Of a stretch of 11,944 nt of DNA, positions 1-8,760 are shown one piece after another. Positions within the stretch are counted from its first letter, which is position 1; the number at the start of each line of letters is the position of its first letter. Below the pieces are notes generated by a model that saw only the letters and a program-made list of their open reading frames with translations, was not told the DNA's origin and made no database searches. The DNA is from Tetrahymena elliotti 4EA (lineage: Eukaryota > Ciliophora > Oligohymenophorea > Hymenostomatida > Tetrahymenidae), in assembly GCA_000231825.2 (NCBI GenBank), contig JH720304.1:209069-221012 (forward strand). Direction: 5' to 3'. A program made the translations under genes and the position numbers.

Positions 1-509
1 ATTATTGAGCTCATAAAAAATACATCTTTAAAACTACAAAACTACTTTAGAACTATAAAAACTCTATACATTCTAATGATTATAAAAATATAATATCCAG
101 GATATGAATATAATATTTTCTAGAAATTTCTCTTTTTTATTTGTAACTAAAACTTACCTAAAAGTATTTTTTAAACAGGTAAATTAATATTATTGAAATA
201 ATTCAAAATTATAATAAAAAAGAGGTTATTTTTAAATAGATATTACACTGTTTACTAGTAAATTTTTTCAATATGTATATTTATGATGATCTAATTAAAT
301 TTAAAATGAATATTAATTTGTGAATTAAAAAAAACATACATAATTTCTGAGAATTTTTTTAATTTTTAAAAAAAAGAAGATATCTTCAACAAAAGTATTT
401 AAAAATTTACATCAAATAAAATGATTTAGATAAATTTCTCTAACTGATTAGCAATAAATATTAAATTATTATAGAGTTTAAATAATAACTTTAAAATAGT
501 AATTAGATT

Positions 510-1194
510 TCCCATTTAAGATTAAGGTTTTTTTCCATAGTGTCCTAGCTTAGCTTCATATATACCAGGAATTTGCTATTAAACTTAAGGTTAAGGAGCG
601 TTAAAGAATTAAGGTTAAGGAGGATAATATAATTAGTTCATTTATATTGGATTATTTTATTATATAGGTTATACTATAGGCTAGAATTAAATATTATTAT
701 ATGCACAACCAGGTTACTTCATTTGCATATGGGTTATATGTTGGTTTTAATACTGCATACCTACATTTTATTTCTCATTTATTTCTTGATTATTTTAATT
801 ATTCATAGCTCTTTATAAGGCTTATTGTTATAACAACCTTTTTCTTCTTTAGTAACAAAAGCAAGTAATTGCAAATACAATGACAACTCCAAATAGAACA
901 TGAACAATATTTGCTATGATAGGAGTATTACTTGATTTTACTGAAGAGCTTTCATTTGTTTATGTTACACAAATATCTACACCTTTTAAAATGCAATAGC
1001 CATTATGACAATAATCTGTTGAGTAAGAACTATTAGCAGAGCATATTTATGAGTAATCTTTATAATTAAATGTGCATGATGAGTTGGTGGTAATACAAGA
1101 TTTATATCTTATTCTACTGCAGCCATCAGCTATTAAGCCTTTGGCAAAACCAAATAGAAGTAAAAAAAATATCAAGATTATATTCCTTTTACAT
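510..1194 (-). pseudogene. Cys-rich single-pass membrane protein, decayed copy A
   Basis: With TAA/TAG as Gln, the minus strand encodes a hydrophobic N-terminal segment, a Cys-rich ectodomain, a membrane helix (about 855-920), the juxtamembrane motif CFCYQRRKRLL and a Gln/Pro-rich tail with the motif IPGIYEAKLG. Signs of decay are clear. The ATG at 1192-1194 is out of frame with the hydrophobic segment by one base. Three expected cysteines are Tyr codons (1053-1055, 1023-1025, 1011-1013), each explained by G to A. The helix contains Asn and His where copy B has Ile and Pro. The C-terminus and stop codon are missing, so the frame runs without TGA to base 1. An in-frame ATG at 1296-1298 keeps the frame open, but the spacer it adds has indels of 4, 2 and 1 bases against copy B and looks non-coding. 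Architecture is seen; function is unknown. Confidence 0.7.
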
Positions 1195-1463
1195 TTGTTT
1201 AAAGTATTTGTGGATACTACTATTATTTTTATTAATTAATTAATTAAAAATATCTTCTTTTCACAATTAACAAATAAAATTAGTAAATACACTTACATAA
1301 TTTAGATTTTTGTATTTATTCAGATTTGTTCAAAGACAAATATCATACATAATAACCTCAATTTAAATGCTAATTAATTTTTTATAATCTCCTGTTACTA
1401 AATACATCTAAATAATAATGTATAAAAATAGTACAAGGATTTTACATTATTCTGATTAAAAGA

Positions 1464-1859
1464 ATGAAATATTTTATAAAAAGAAGAGGAAGAATTAGAA
1501 GTAATAGATTCATTAGACATAGAGAACACATTTTAATTAAATAAAAAATGATGATAGAAATATTATTGTTATTATTAACTTTTAAGGGAATAAAATACTC
1601 TTTTCATTAAAATCTTATAATTAATTAATTCTTTTATAGTTAATTAGATAATCTCTTCAGCTTTTCATTTAGTTTTAAAACTAGGAAGTAAAATTTGTCA
1701 TCCATGAATCATCAGCTCTTAGCAACTAATTAATTAAATGATGATAATGACACTCAAATAACTCTAAATCCCCAATCGTTTCTTGTCACCCAACCTACTA
1801 ACGAAAGTAATTGTCTGAATGAAATAGTAAGTATTGGATATTCAAATAAGAAGAGATGA
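1464..1859 (+). other. Possible plus-strand ORF or relic in copy A
   Basis: Under the ciliate code the frame from ATG 1464 to TGA 1857-1859 is open for 131 codons. The second half (from the internal ATG at 1704) has a balanced, protein-like composition: MNHQLLATNQ, then LNPQSFLVTQPTNES and a final SNKKR. The matching stretch of copy B (about 7620-8026) is related in parts, for example FIRHREHILIKQKMM against FIKHHEYILIKQKMM, and ends with the same NKKR-stop. The frames differ through indels, so there is no steady conservation of frame. TGA-free stretches arise easily in AT-rich DNA, so this could be chance or a dying gene. No known domain is recognised. Confidence 0.25.
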
Positions 1860-2690
1860 TGATTAATGAAAAAAAAGATCACATATAAAGTCATAGATTC
1901 ATTAAAATTTAAATTAAATTTAATAAAACCAATCAATTCATTAAAACATAAAGATTCTTTAAAATAAGATAAATTATTTCTAGAAATAGTTAAGATATTA
2001 TAAGTTAAATATTTATTATTTTAAAAAATCATTTTAAAAATGTATCATGTATATATGCATCTACTATGTATGTGACTTTTTTTAAAATACTAATAATTGA
2101 TTTAAAATCTAACTTTAACAACTAACAGCCTTATCAGAGTAGTTGGTGGATTGAAAAACATAAAATAGTATATCTTAGCTTAAAGTTGTAAACATCTTTT
2201 AGATTTCAAGTTAAATAATTTAGAAGGCTAATAATAGGGTCAAATATTTTAATTAACACTATTTACTAGAAATTTTAATTGATTTAATTTTACTAACAAA
2301 CTAGAAAAACTAATTAAACTTAAATTAATATTTCTAATTTTTATTTAAAATTAATATTACCTTAATTCTAATGAAAGTGAAATCAATAAAGCTAATATTT
2401 TTTAAACACAAATGTATAATTTAAATAGATAATTTCAGCACGTAAGCACGTAGAGGAAAATAGATATAATTTTCAATCATTCAAGATTTTATAAAAGTGA
2501 ATATAAAGATTTGATAAATTTTTAAAAACTTTGAACATAAATATTTCTTGTTTAATGTATAAAAAAATATATTATTAAGATTGTAAGAATACAAAAATTA
2601 CTTGGGGTGAAAAAGCTGTTTATTGTAAATTGTCTTTTTGATTAAAATAAAAATTGAAGAAATTTCTAGTGTAAACACATGCTATTTTGA
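1860..2690. other. AT-rich stretch without a supported gene
   Basis: Up to about 2445 this is the distal part of duplication copy A. It aligns with about 8030-8613 in copy B, with frequent indels that do not respect any frame. I see no gene, RNA gene or tandem array. From 2446 to about 2690 the sequence is unique in the window. The minus strand is TGA-free for much of it, continuing the frame of the neighbouring relic, but composition gives no support for coding. Confidence 0.5.
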
Positions 2691-4005
2691 AACATTAAAA
2701 TAAAATGGAATAATATAAATACATTCATTACTCTCTTTTTAGCATCCCTTAATATTCTATGGAAATTTATTTGATTAACTCTAGCAATTAAGTAGCCTCA
2801 TTTAAAATTATAAAAATCGAAAGAGATTTGATCAACCATTTAATCTTTAGTATATCTTTTAATTAATTGCTCTAAAAAGTAAATAAAATGAATTGACTTT
2901 TCATTTATTTTGTCTCAAAAATTTTTTACTTTTATTTATTTATTTACAAAATCTTCTTTTTTTGAAAACAGACATAATTGATTTTCCTCATCTTAAAAAT
3001 AAAAAGTTTGTTTTGAATTTCTACCAAATGAAAAGACCTATCTTCTAATTAAATTCTAGCTTTTTAAATTAAAATACCAAAATAAATTAACATAAATATC
3101 TATCATTCAATTTTTATTTATATTATAATTCATCCATCAATATATCCTTTAAGAATATATAAAATAGTATTTTTTGAATTTACTTCCTAAAAAATATTGG
3201 CTATTTTAAATCATTTGAATTAAACCAAATTTATTCATGATTATTTAAAATATATCTAAAAAAGACATTTTTATACTAAGGAGCATATTTTATTTGTTAA
3301 AATAGATCAAGTATTTTTCATAATTAGTAAATATGAATTTTTTTCAAAAAATTCACACATTCAAATATACAATTTAATTAAGCAAGTAAATTTGATAAAG
3401 CAGGTAATTACATTTTTTGAAAAAAATACCATTAGCTTATTTCGGCTCTTTTAATTTTCAAATTAACTATCTAACCTTAATTCAAATAAGTAAAATCCTT
3501 CATCATTATTTCCTATTCTATCAGATACCATTTCAATATTATTTCCTCCTTTATTTGGTTCTACACCCCAAAAATATTTTTTATCATTTTGAAATTCTTT
3601 ATTAATTAATTCTGTTTTTGATAAAGAATATTGATTTTAGATTTGCAAAATGTAAATTATTAAATTAAATTGTGTAGAAGAAATTCCTTTAATTATTTTG
3701 GGAAAATTTACTAATTGATTAATTGCTCTTTAAATAAATTATCAATCCAATAAAATTTATCAGAAAAATAACCCAAAATTATGATTTATAAATTTTGTAA
3801 TTCTTCTGGTAAGTTTGTTAATTTATTTTTTTATAATTTTCTTTTATGAGTTAATATAATCCACAAGAACATATTTCTTTTCTTTGATATTATTATTGCT
3901 ATGTGGTTTTTATTTTAATGAAACATTCTTCAAAAAGATTTTTTTATTCAATTTAAGAATTTTTTTGCATAATTTATTTTTGTGTATGTTTTTGCTTAGT
4001 AAATT
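2690..4005 (-). pseudogene. Decayed protein-coding gene, unrecognised
   Basis: The minus strand carries consecutive protein-like segments in shifting frames. In order they are: about 4005-3790 (KEKKYVLVDYINSQKK); 3835-3725 (KNKLTNLPEELQNL, then YFSDKFYWIDNLFKEQL); 3725-3395 (NQLVNFPKIIKGISS, KKYFWGVEPNKGGNN, DEGFYLFELRLDSQF); about 3345-3200 (NYEKYLIYFNKQ, FLGSKFKKYYF); and 3050-2700 (FSFGRNSKQTFYFQDEENQ, FLEQLIKRYTKDQ, GYLIARVNQINFHRILRD). TGA codons interrupt the last frame, for example at 2915-2917 and 2798-2800. GT-AG introns do not readily explain the breaks, so I read it as a multiply disabled gene. LTNLPEELQNL resembles one leucine-rich repeat but stands alone. The family is unknown. 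Confidence 0.5.
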
Positions 4006-4180
4006 AATAAATAAGAAACTGCCCTTCCAGAATAAATAGTCAAGAAGATAAAAATTAATTTTCTGAAAAATCAATAATACAAACTTGATTAATTAGTTTT
4101 AATACAAAAGAAAAATGAAATTTTTGAGTAGTTAATACAAAAATTAATGTTTTAAATTGACAAATAATAAACTATTAATG
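3999..4180. repeat. Dispersed repeat, left copy
   Basis: A stretch of about 170 bp beginning AATTAATAAATAAGAAA, then CCCTTCCA and AATAAAT, recurs in the same orientation at 5655-5820. Blocks such as AACTTGATTA are shared further in. The two copies differ by small indels. They lie on either side of the middle membrane-protein gene, which makes them possible relics of a duplication or insertion that carried it. No terminal inverted repeats or target-site duplications are obvious. Confidence 0.5.
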
Positions 4181-4353
4181 ACATTTTATTAGAATGTAGT
4201 TTGTTTGTAGATTGAAGTTAATTTTTAACCACCAACTATTATTATTATTATTTATTTTATATATCTATCTAAAAGCTATCTCAAAAAACAAAACCAGATT
4301 TTATTCATTACAAATGCTTCAAAGGAAAGTAGTTTAGGGATTATTTGTTTGAT

Positions 4354-4623
4354 TCAAAGATATTAAGTAGCACCTGGAGTTTGCTAGTTATAAGGTTTAC
4401 CTAATTGAGCTTCGTATATACCTTGGGCTTATTATTAAGGTTTATAAGGCATATATATTTATTATTACTGACTAGTAGTATAAATTTGCTATTAATTTGG
4501 GTCATAAATTAGATTATTTTGTTATAGAGCCATTTATTAAGTAAGTTAAACTGGTTAAAAAAAAGGTTGAAATTTTTAATTGGTGTAGTGCATTTGCTAA
4601 TTTGGCATTTATTATTAAAATTA
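4354..4623 (-). pseudogene. Detached Gln/Pro-rich tail of the middle membrane-protein gene
   Basis: Immediately after the in-frame TGA (4624-4626) the same frame stays open for 89 more codons and ends at TGA 4354-4356. The translation is Gln-rich with Pro and Tyr and contains KFQPFFQPVQ and GIYEAQLGKPY. These correspond to FQPIVQPIQ and GIYEAKLG in copies A and B, where the tail is continuous with the membrane helix. It is therefore the genuine C-terminal part of the family, cut off here by one codon. It would be translated only by TGA readthrough or if the TGA is a sequence error. Confidence 0.7.
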
Positions 4624-5103
4624 TCAATTTTAATTTGCTATTTCTATGTTTAGTTAGTTGTTTTGCATAGCAGCTGCATTCATGTTTAAAGATGCTTACT
4701 AAGTTGTCTTCTGTAATATTTATTAACGTCTTCTTTTTTGAATGCATATACAAATAATAGATAAAAAAATTACAGATCCAAAAACAACTGGCAGTATTAT
4801 TGCTATAGAAGGAGTACTATTACTTGATGTACTACTGCTACCGCTGACACTTTCTTTGTATGTAGGGATTGAACCACAAAAACCTGCACTTTAAGATACA
4901 CAATAACTTTCATAACAACAACCTGCTGAGCAAGAACTATTTGAAGAACATGTTTTTGCACAACTAGCTGAAGATGATGTGCATTTTGCATCTGAAGTAA
5001 TACAACGCTTAAGGTTTTTTGCATAGCAGGTCAAAGGCGTTTCACACTTTATACAAGCAAATAATAGATTCAAAATTAAAAAACTCTAAATTATTCTTGT
5101 CAT
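4624..5103 (-). CDS. Cys-rich single-pass membrane protein (middle locus)
   Basis: ATG at 5101-5103 opens a 160-codon frame ending at TGA 4624-4626, with TAA/TAG read as Gln. Residues 1-18 form a hydrophobic signal peptide. The ectodomain (about 20-85) holds 11 of the protein's cysteines, including CSSNSSCSAGCCYESYC at 52-68. A Ser/Thr-rich stalk (84-98) follows, then one helix at about 100-121 ending in IICICI, and a basic QKRRR stop-transfer run, which predicts a type I topology. Cysteines at the membrane face could be lipidated. The first TGA leaves only a 40-residue tail, while the homologous tail continues in frame beyond it. The Cys-rich head, helix and Pro/Gln-rich tail resemble the general plan of Shisa-like adaptors, but no homology to them is claimed. 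Cargo or ligand is unknown. Confidence 0.65.
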
Positions 5104-5654
5104 TTGATACTTAATTTGTTATAGTAATTTTTCTAGAGAGTTTTAGTTCTAAATAAAATGTAAAAGATAATTAACTATTATCAAAAGAGGGTGATATTAC
5201 AATTAATAGGCATCAGTCAGTCTCTGAAACAAATTGAAGGACTTCTCGAATTTCAAATTTTAACATACTTAATGGTCTTAAATTAATTATTTTAATTGAA
5301 TTCAATTGTATTTGGACCATAATAAATCGATTTTATGATTTTAATAAATTTGATTTTTTATCTATTTTAATTTTATTTAAATACCAAAATTGCTTTGAAT
5401 AAAAAATCCTTAATTTATAATTTGTAAAATACAATTTCTAGATTTAACTCAATTTTACAAATTTGATAATAAGAATTTTCAAAGTATATTATTATCCCAA
5501 TAGAGGTTTTAAAAATAATTAATCATGACAGGTTTGAAACTAAATATTTTAAATTTAAAAATATGCTTCTCTTTTCAAAAGAGAGTAACAAAAAATATTG
5601 AATAGAATATTAAATAATTAAATTCAGATATACGTGTAATGATGAAAAAAACAG
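5104..5654. other. AT-rich upstream region of the middle gene
   Basis: This holds the 5' side of the minus-strand gene that starts at 5103. I see no credible ORF, RNA gene or tandem repeat. The only structure is a perfect 17-base palindrome at 5568-5584, TCTCTTTTCAAAAGAGA, which is too short to assign a role. Confidence 0.4.
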
Positions 5655-5820
5655 TGTTAATTAATAAATAAGAAATAACCCTTCCATAATAAATCACTTA
5701 ATTTTATGAAAAAGTGATAAGAAAAACTTGATTACTTATTTTTGAAAAAAAGAAGAAATTAAATTTGTAATAGTGAGTTGTTAATGTAAATTTTTTATTT
5801 TTAAACTAGTAAATTATTTT
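5655..5820. repeat. Dispersed repeat, right copy
   Basis: Same-orientation partner of 3999-4180, sharing the opening AATTAATAAATAAGAAA, CCCTTCCA and AATAAAT, and the block AAACTTGATTA. It abuts a fragment related to the decayed gene at 2690-4005. The order of repeat and fragment differs from the left locus, so the region has been rearranged. Confidence 0.45.
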
Positions 5821-5940
5821 TCCTCTTTCTCATAGATCCAATTCCATTATTATTTGATTCTTCACCTAAAATTTTTATTTTTTTGATAAGAATATTTGTT
5901 TTCCATAAAATTTTAAAATTATTACTTTTTTTGTAACAAT
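5820..5940 (-). pseudogene. Small gene fragment related to the relic at 2690-4005
   Basis: On the minus strand, KILGEESNNNGIGSM resembles KKYFWGVEPNKGGNN at about 3530-3570. The upstream DNA CAAATATTCTTATCAAAAA matches CAATATTCTTTATCAAAAA near 3620. The fragment lacks any start or stop and is shorter than the matching part of the larger relic by an internal deletion. It is a remnant, not a gene. Confidence 0.4.
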
Positions 5941-6658
5941 TAAAAAAAGTTCTAACATACTAACAAAAAAATTATTATTGAGCTCATTAAAAAATACATC
6001 AAACTACAAAACTACTTTAGAAACATAAAAGTTCTTTACATTCCAATGATTATAAAAAAATAATATCCAGACTATGAGATATAATATTTTATAGAAATTT
6101 CTCTTGTTTGTTTAATTTACCTTATAGAATTTTTTAAAAAGGTAAATTAATATTTGAAATAATTAAAATTCTAATAAAAAAGAGGTTAGAGTTAAATAGA
6201 TATTACACTATTTACTAAAAATTTTTTTGAATAAGTCATCAATATTTATCTAGTTAAATTTAAAATGAATAGGCAAGTACAAATGATTTATTTTTATTTA
6301 TTTACTTAATTTGTAAATTAAAAAAAAATGTTGGTGAATTTCTTTAATTTTTAAAGAAAAGAAAATATCTACAACAAAAGTAATTGAAAATTTACATCAA
6401 ATAAAATGATTTAGATAAATTGATCTAACTAATTAGCAACAAATAAATTATTATAGGGTTTAAATAATAGCTTTAAAATAGTAAGTAAATTACTTTATTA
6501 TTTTTATTAGATTGACCATTTTTATTTCTAAAGAGTAACCTAAGCAAATAGTAATTATTATAAATTAAATCAGGTAAAAAAATATTAAGAGTATTCTAAT
6601 TACCTTACAACAGAATTAAGAATATGTATTAACACGACAAATATATTTAGAATTAAAA

Positions 6659-7411
6659 TCAAAGATAATTATTTTATCCATCATTCATAGGATTAACTAC
6701 TACTACTGGAACTCCCATTTAAGGTTAAGGTTATATACCATAGGGCCTTAGCTTAGTTTCATATATGCCAGGAATTTGCTATTAAGCTTAAGGTTAAGGA
6801 GTGTTAAAGAATTAGGGTTAAGGAGGATAATATAATTAGTTTATTTGTAGTGGGTTATTTTATTATATAGGTTATACAATAGGCTAGAATTAAATATTAT
6901 TAAATCCACAACTAGTTTAATTCATTTGCATGTGAGTTATATGTTGGTTTTAATACTACATCCCTGTATTGTATTTTTGATTCATTTCTTGATTGTTTTA
7001 ATTATTCATAGCTCTTTATAAAGCCTGTTGTTATAACAACCTTTTTCTTCTTTAGTAACAATAGCAAGTTATTGCAAATACAATGATTACTCCAAATAAA
7101 ACGGGAACAATAATTGCTATGATAGGAATATTACTTGTGTTTGCTGAAGAGCTTGAGCAAATTTATGAGCAATCTTTATAATTAAATGTGCATTATGTTT
7201 TGATGGTAATACAAGATTTATATCTTATTCTACTGCAGCCATTAGCGGTAAAGCCTTTGAAAATACCAAATATAATTAAAAAAATATCAAGAGATTATAT
7301 TCCTTTTACATTTGTTTAAAGTATTTGTGGATACTATTATTATTTTTATTACTTAATTAAAAATATCTTTATTTCACAATTCACGAATAAAATTTGTACA
7401 TTCACTTTCAT
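6659..7411 (-). CDS. Cys-rich single-pass membrane protein, copy B
   Basis: The minus-strand frame from ATG 7409-7411 to TGA 6659-6661 is open for 250 codons with TAA/TAG as Gln. Residues 42-53 are a hydrophobic segment that looks like the core of a signal peptide. The ectodomain (53-95) has cysteines at 59, 67, 74, 81 and 85 but lacks 29 codons found in copy A. The helix spans about 97-118 (IPIIAIIVPVLFGVIIVF), followed by CYCYQRRKRLL and a Gln/Pro-rich tail with FQPIVQPIQ, LYYPPQPQFF and GIYETKL. It ends in NNYL-stop. The real start is doubtful. The start expected at 7309-7311 is out of frame, and the first 40 residues from 7411 lie where the copies differ by frame-breaking indels. It may be a functional gene with an unseen first exon or a recent pseudogene. 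Confidence 0.55.
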
Positions 7412-7619
7412 AATTTAGATTTTTGTATTTGTTCAGATTTGTTCAAAAACAAATATCATACATAATAACCTCAATTTAAATGCAAATTTAATTTTTGTAA
7501 TCTCCAATTAAACACTAAACACATCTAAATAATAATCTATAAAAAAAATTGTAAAAAAACATTTAAAAATCCTTAAATTCTTCAAAAAAAATTAATAAAA
7601 ATGTTAATCTATCAACACT

Positions 7620-8026
7620 ATAAGCTTTGTAATCATTTGAAGAAGAGGAAGAATTAGAATTATAAAGATACTTCATTAAACATCACGAATACATTTTAAT
7701 AAAATAGAAAATGATGATAGAAATTTATAATCTTATAAGGTAATTAAACACTCTTTTAATTAAAATCTGATAATAAACAAATTATTAATAATTAATTAAG
7801 TAATCACTACAGCTTTTTATTTACTTTTTAAAACAAGGAGGCAAAATGTTTCATCCATGAATCATCAACTGCAGCAACTTATTAGGACATGATGACTATG
7901 ATACTAACATAATCAATCAACCAAATAGCACTAATGCCCCAATAGCTTCTCATCACTCAACTTACTAAGGCAAGCAACTGTCTGAATGAATAGGTAGTAT
8001 TGTTTTATTTAAATAAGAAGAGATGA
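7620..8026 (+). other. Counterpart of the doubtful plus-strand ORF, with an intron-like segment
   Basis: This aligns with 1464-1859 of copy A. It contains an intron-like segment at 7740-7812 (73 nt), starting AAG/GTAATTAAAC and ending CACTACAG. Removing it joins an upstream frame (FIKHHEYILIKQKMM) to a downstream frame free of TGA until 8024-8026. In copy A the donor is GG instead of GT (1587-1588) and the segment is read through. No in-frame start codon is convincing in copy B, and an extra T near 7830 puts the copies in different frames downstream. It is either a dying gene or a coincidence in AT-rich DNA. Confidence 0.2.
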
Positions 8027-8760
8027 TGATTAAATGAAAACAATACAAAACAACACTCTATAAAGTCATAGATTCATTAAAATTGAATTCATTAAAAAAT
8101 AGAGATTATTTAAAATAAAAGAAATCTATTGATTATTATGATTATTTGAAATAACGAAGATACTATTAGCTAATTATTTATTATTTTACAAATAATTTTA
8201 AACTTATCATATATCTATGTATTAAAATGCATATATGTACCTTTGTTTCAAATACCCAATAATATATTTAAAATGCCCACTTTATCAACCTAGACCCTCA
8301 TCAGAGTAGGCGGGTTTAAAAAAATAAAATATTATTTATTAGCTTCTGTTGTAAAAATCATCTTTCAGATTTTAAATTAATTTATTAAAAAGGTTTTTAA
8401 TGAGTCATTCTGATTTGCCTTAAAATTGTTTACTAGAAATATTAATTGATTTAATTTTACTGACAAATCATAAAAACTAATTAGACTTAAATTAATATTT
8501 CAAATTTTTATTTAAAATCAGTGTTAACTTATTCTAAAAGAAAGTGAAATCGAAAAACTCATATTTTTTAAACAATCAGTGGATAATTTGAATAAATAAT
8601 TTCAGCACGTCTGTGGACTTAAAACAAAGTTAATGAATATGCAGAATTCTTAAAAGATTTCTGAAACATATAAAATAGATTTTGAATAAAGCGAAACAAA
8701 ACATGTAAAAAATTTAAATGAAGGAGATTCTATTTATAAGATATCAAGTAATTGGATCTC
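8027..8760. other. AT-rich stretch without a supported gene
   Basis: Up to 8613 this is the distal part of duplication copy B. The remaining 150 bases are unique. No frame on either strand shows protein-like composition, and no repeats or RNA structures were recognised. Confidence 0.45.

Larger units (their letters stand above)
1..2445. repeat. Segmental duplication, copy A (cut by window edge)
   Basis: This block aligns in the same orientation with 5974-8613. Recognisable anchors are the opening ATTATTGAGCTC, the membrane-protein gene, the AAGAAGAGGAAGAATTAG string near 1482, the GATGATAGAAAT string near 1550, the ACTAGAAAT...TTGATTTAATTTTAC stretch near 2265, and the final ATTTCAGCACGT near 2445. 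Similarity stops abruptly after that string. The left boundary is unknown because the match begins at base 1. Copies differ by many substitutions and indels, so the duplication is not recent. Positions 1-505 contain no gene I can support beyond the run-off reading frame of the membrane-protein copy. Confidence 0.85.
5974..8613. repeat. Segmental duplication, copy B
   Basis: Same-orientation partner of 1-2445, beginning ATTATTGAGCTCATTAAAAAATACATC and ending ATTTCAGCACGT, after which the copies diverge completely. Copy B keeps about 225 bp (about 6485-6713) that copy A lacks, including the 3' end of the membrane-protein gene. It has lost 87 bp of that gene's ectodomain. Positions 5974-6658 hold only this duplicated AT-rich DNA and no further gene. 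Confidence 0.85.

Noticed and set aside
217..235. AAAGAGGTT followed by T-rich DNA, like the Tetrahymena chromosome-breakage sequence (also near 6180)
   Set aside because: Only the first nine bases match the reverse complement of the 15-base element cleanly. The conserved GG that follows is absent in both copies, and no telomeric repeats are nearby.
585..625. TTAAGG repeats resembling telomeric DNA (also 6721-6830)
   Set aside because: They encode Pro-Gln pairs on the minus strand in the tail of the membrane-protein genes and do not match the GGGGTT repeat of these ciliates.
1754..1936. Minus-strand ORF of 60 codons in copy A
   Set aside because: The frame is not kept in copy B, and it has no protein-like features beyond hydrophobic AT-rich codons.
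3417..3605. Plus-strand ORF of 62 codons rich in aromatic residues
   Set aside because: It is the antisense of the protein-like minus-strand relic in the same place. Its composition is what antisense of Asn/Lys/Glu-rich coding gives.
4803..5024. Minus-strand ORF of 73 codons rich in Val and Gln
   Set aside because: It is an alternative frame over the Cys-rich ectodomain of the middle gene, which has signal peptide, cysteines and helix in the other frame.
5568..5584. Perfect 17-base palindrome as a terminator or binding site
   Set aside because: Short palindromes are expected by chance in such AT-rich DNA, and it is not repeated at the other family loci.
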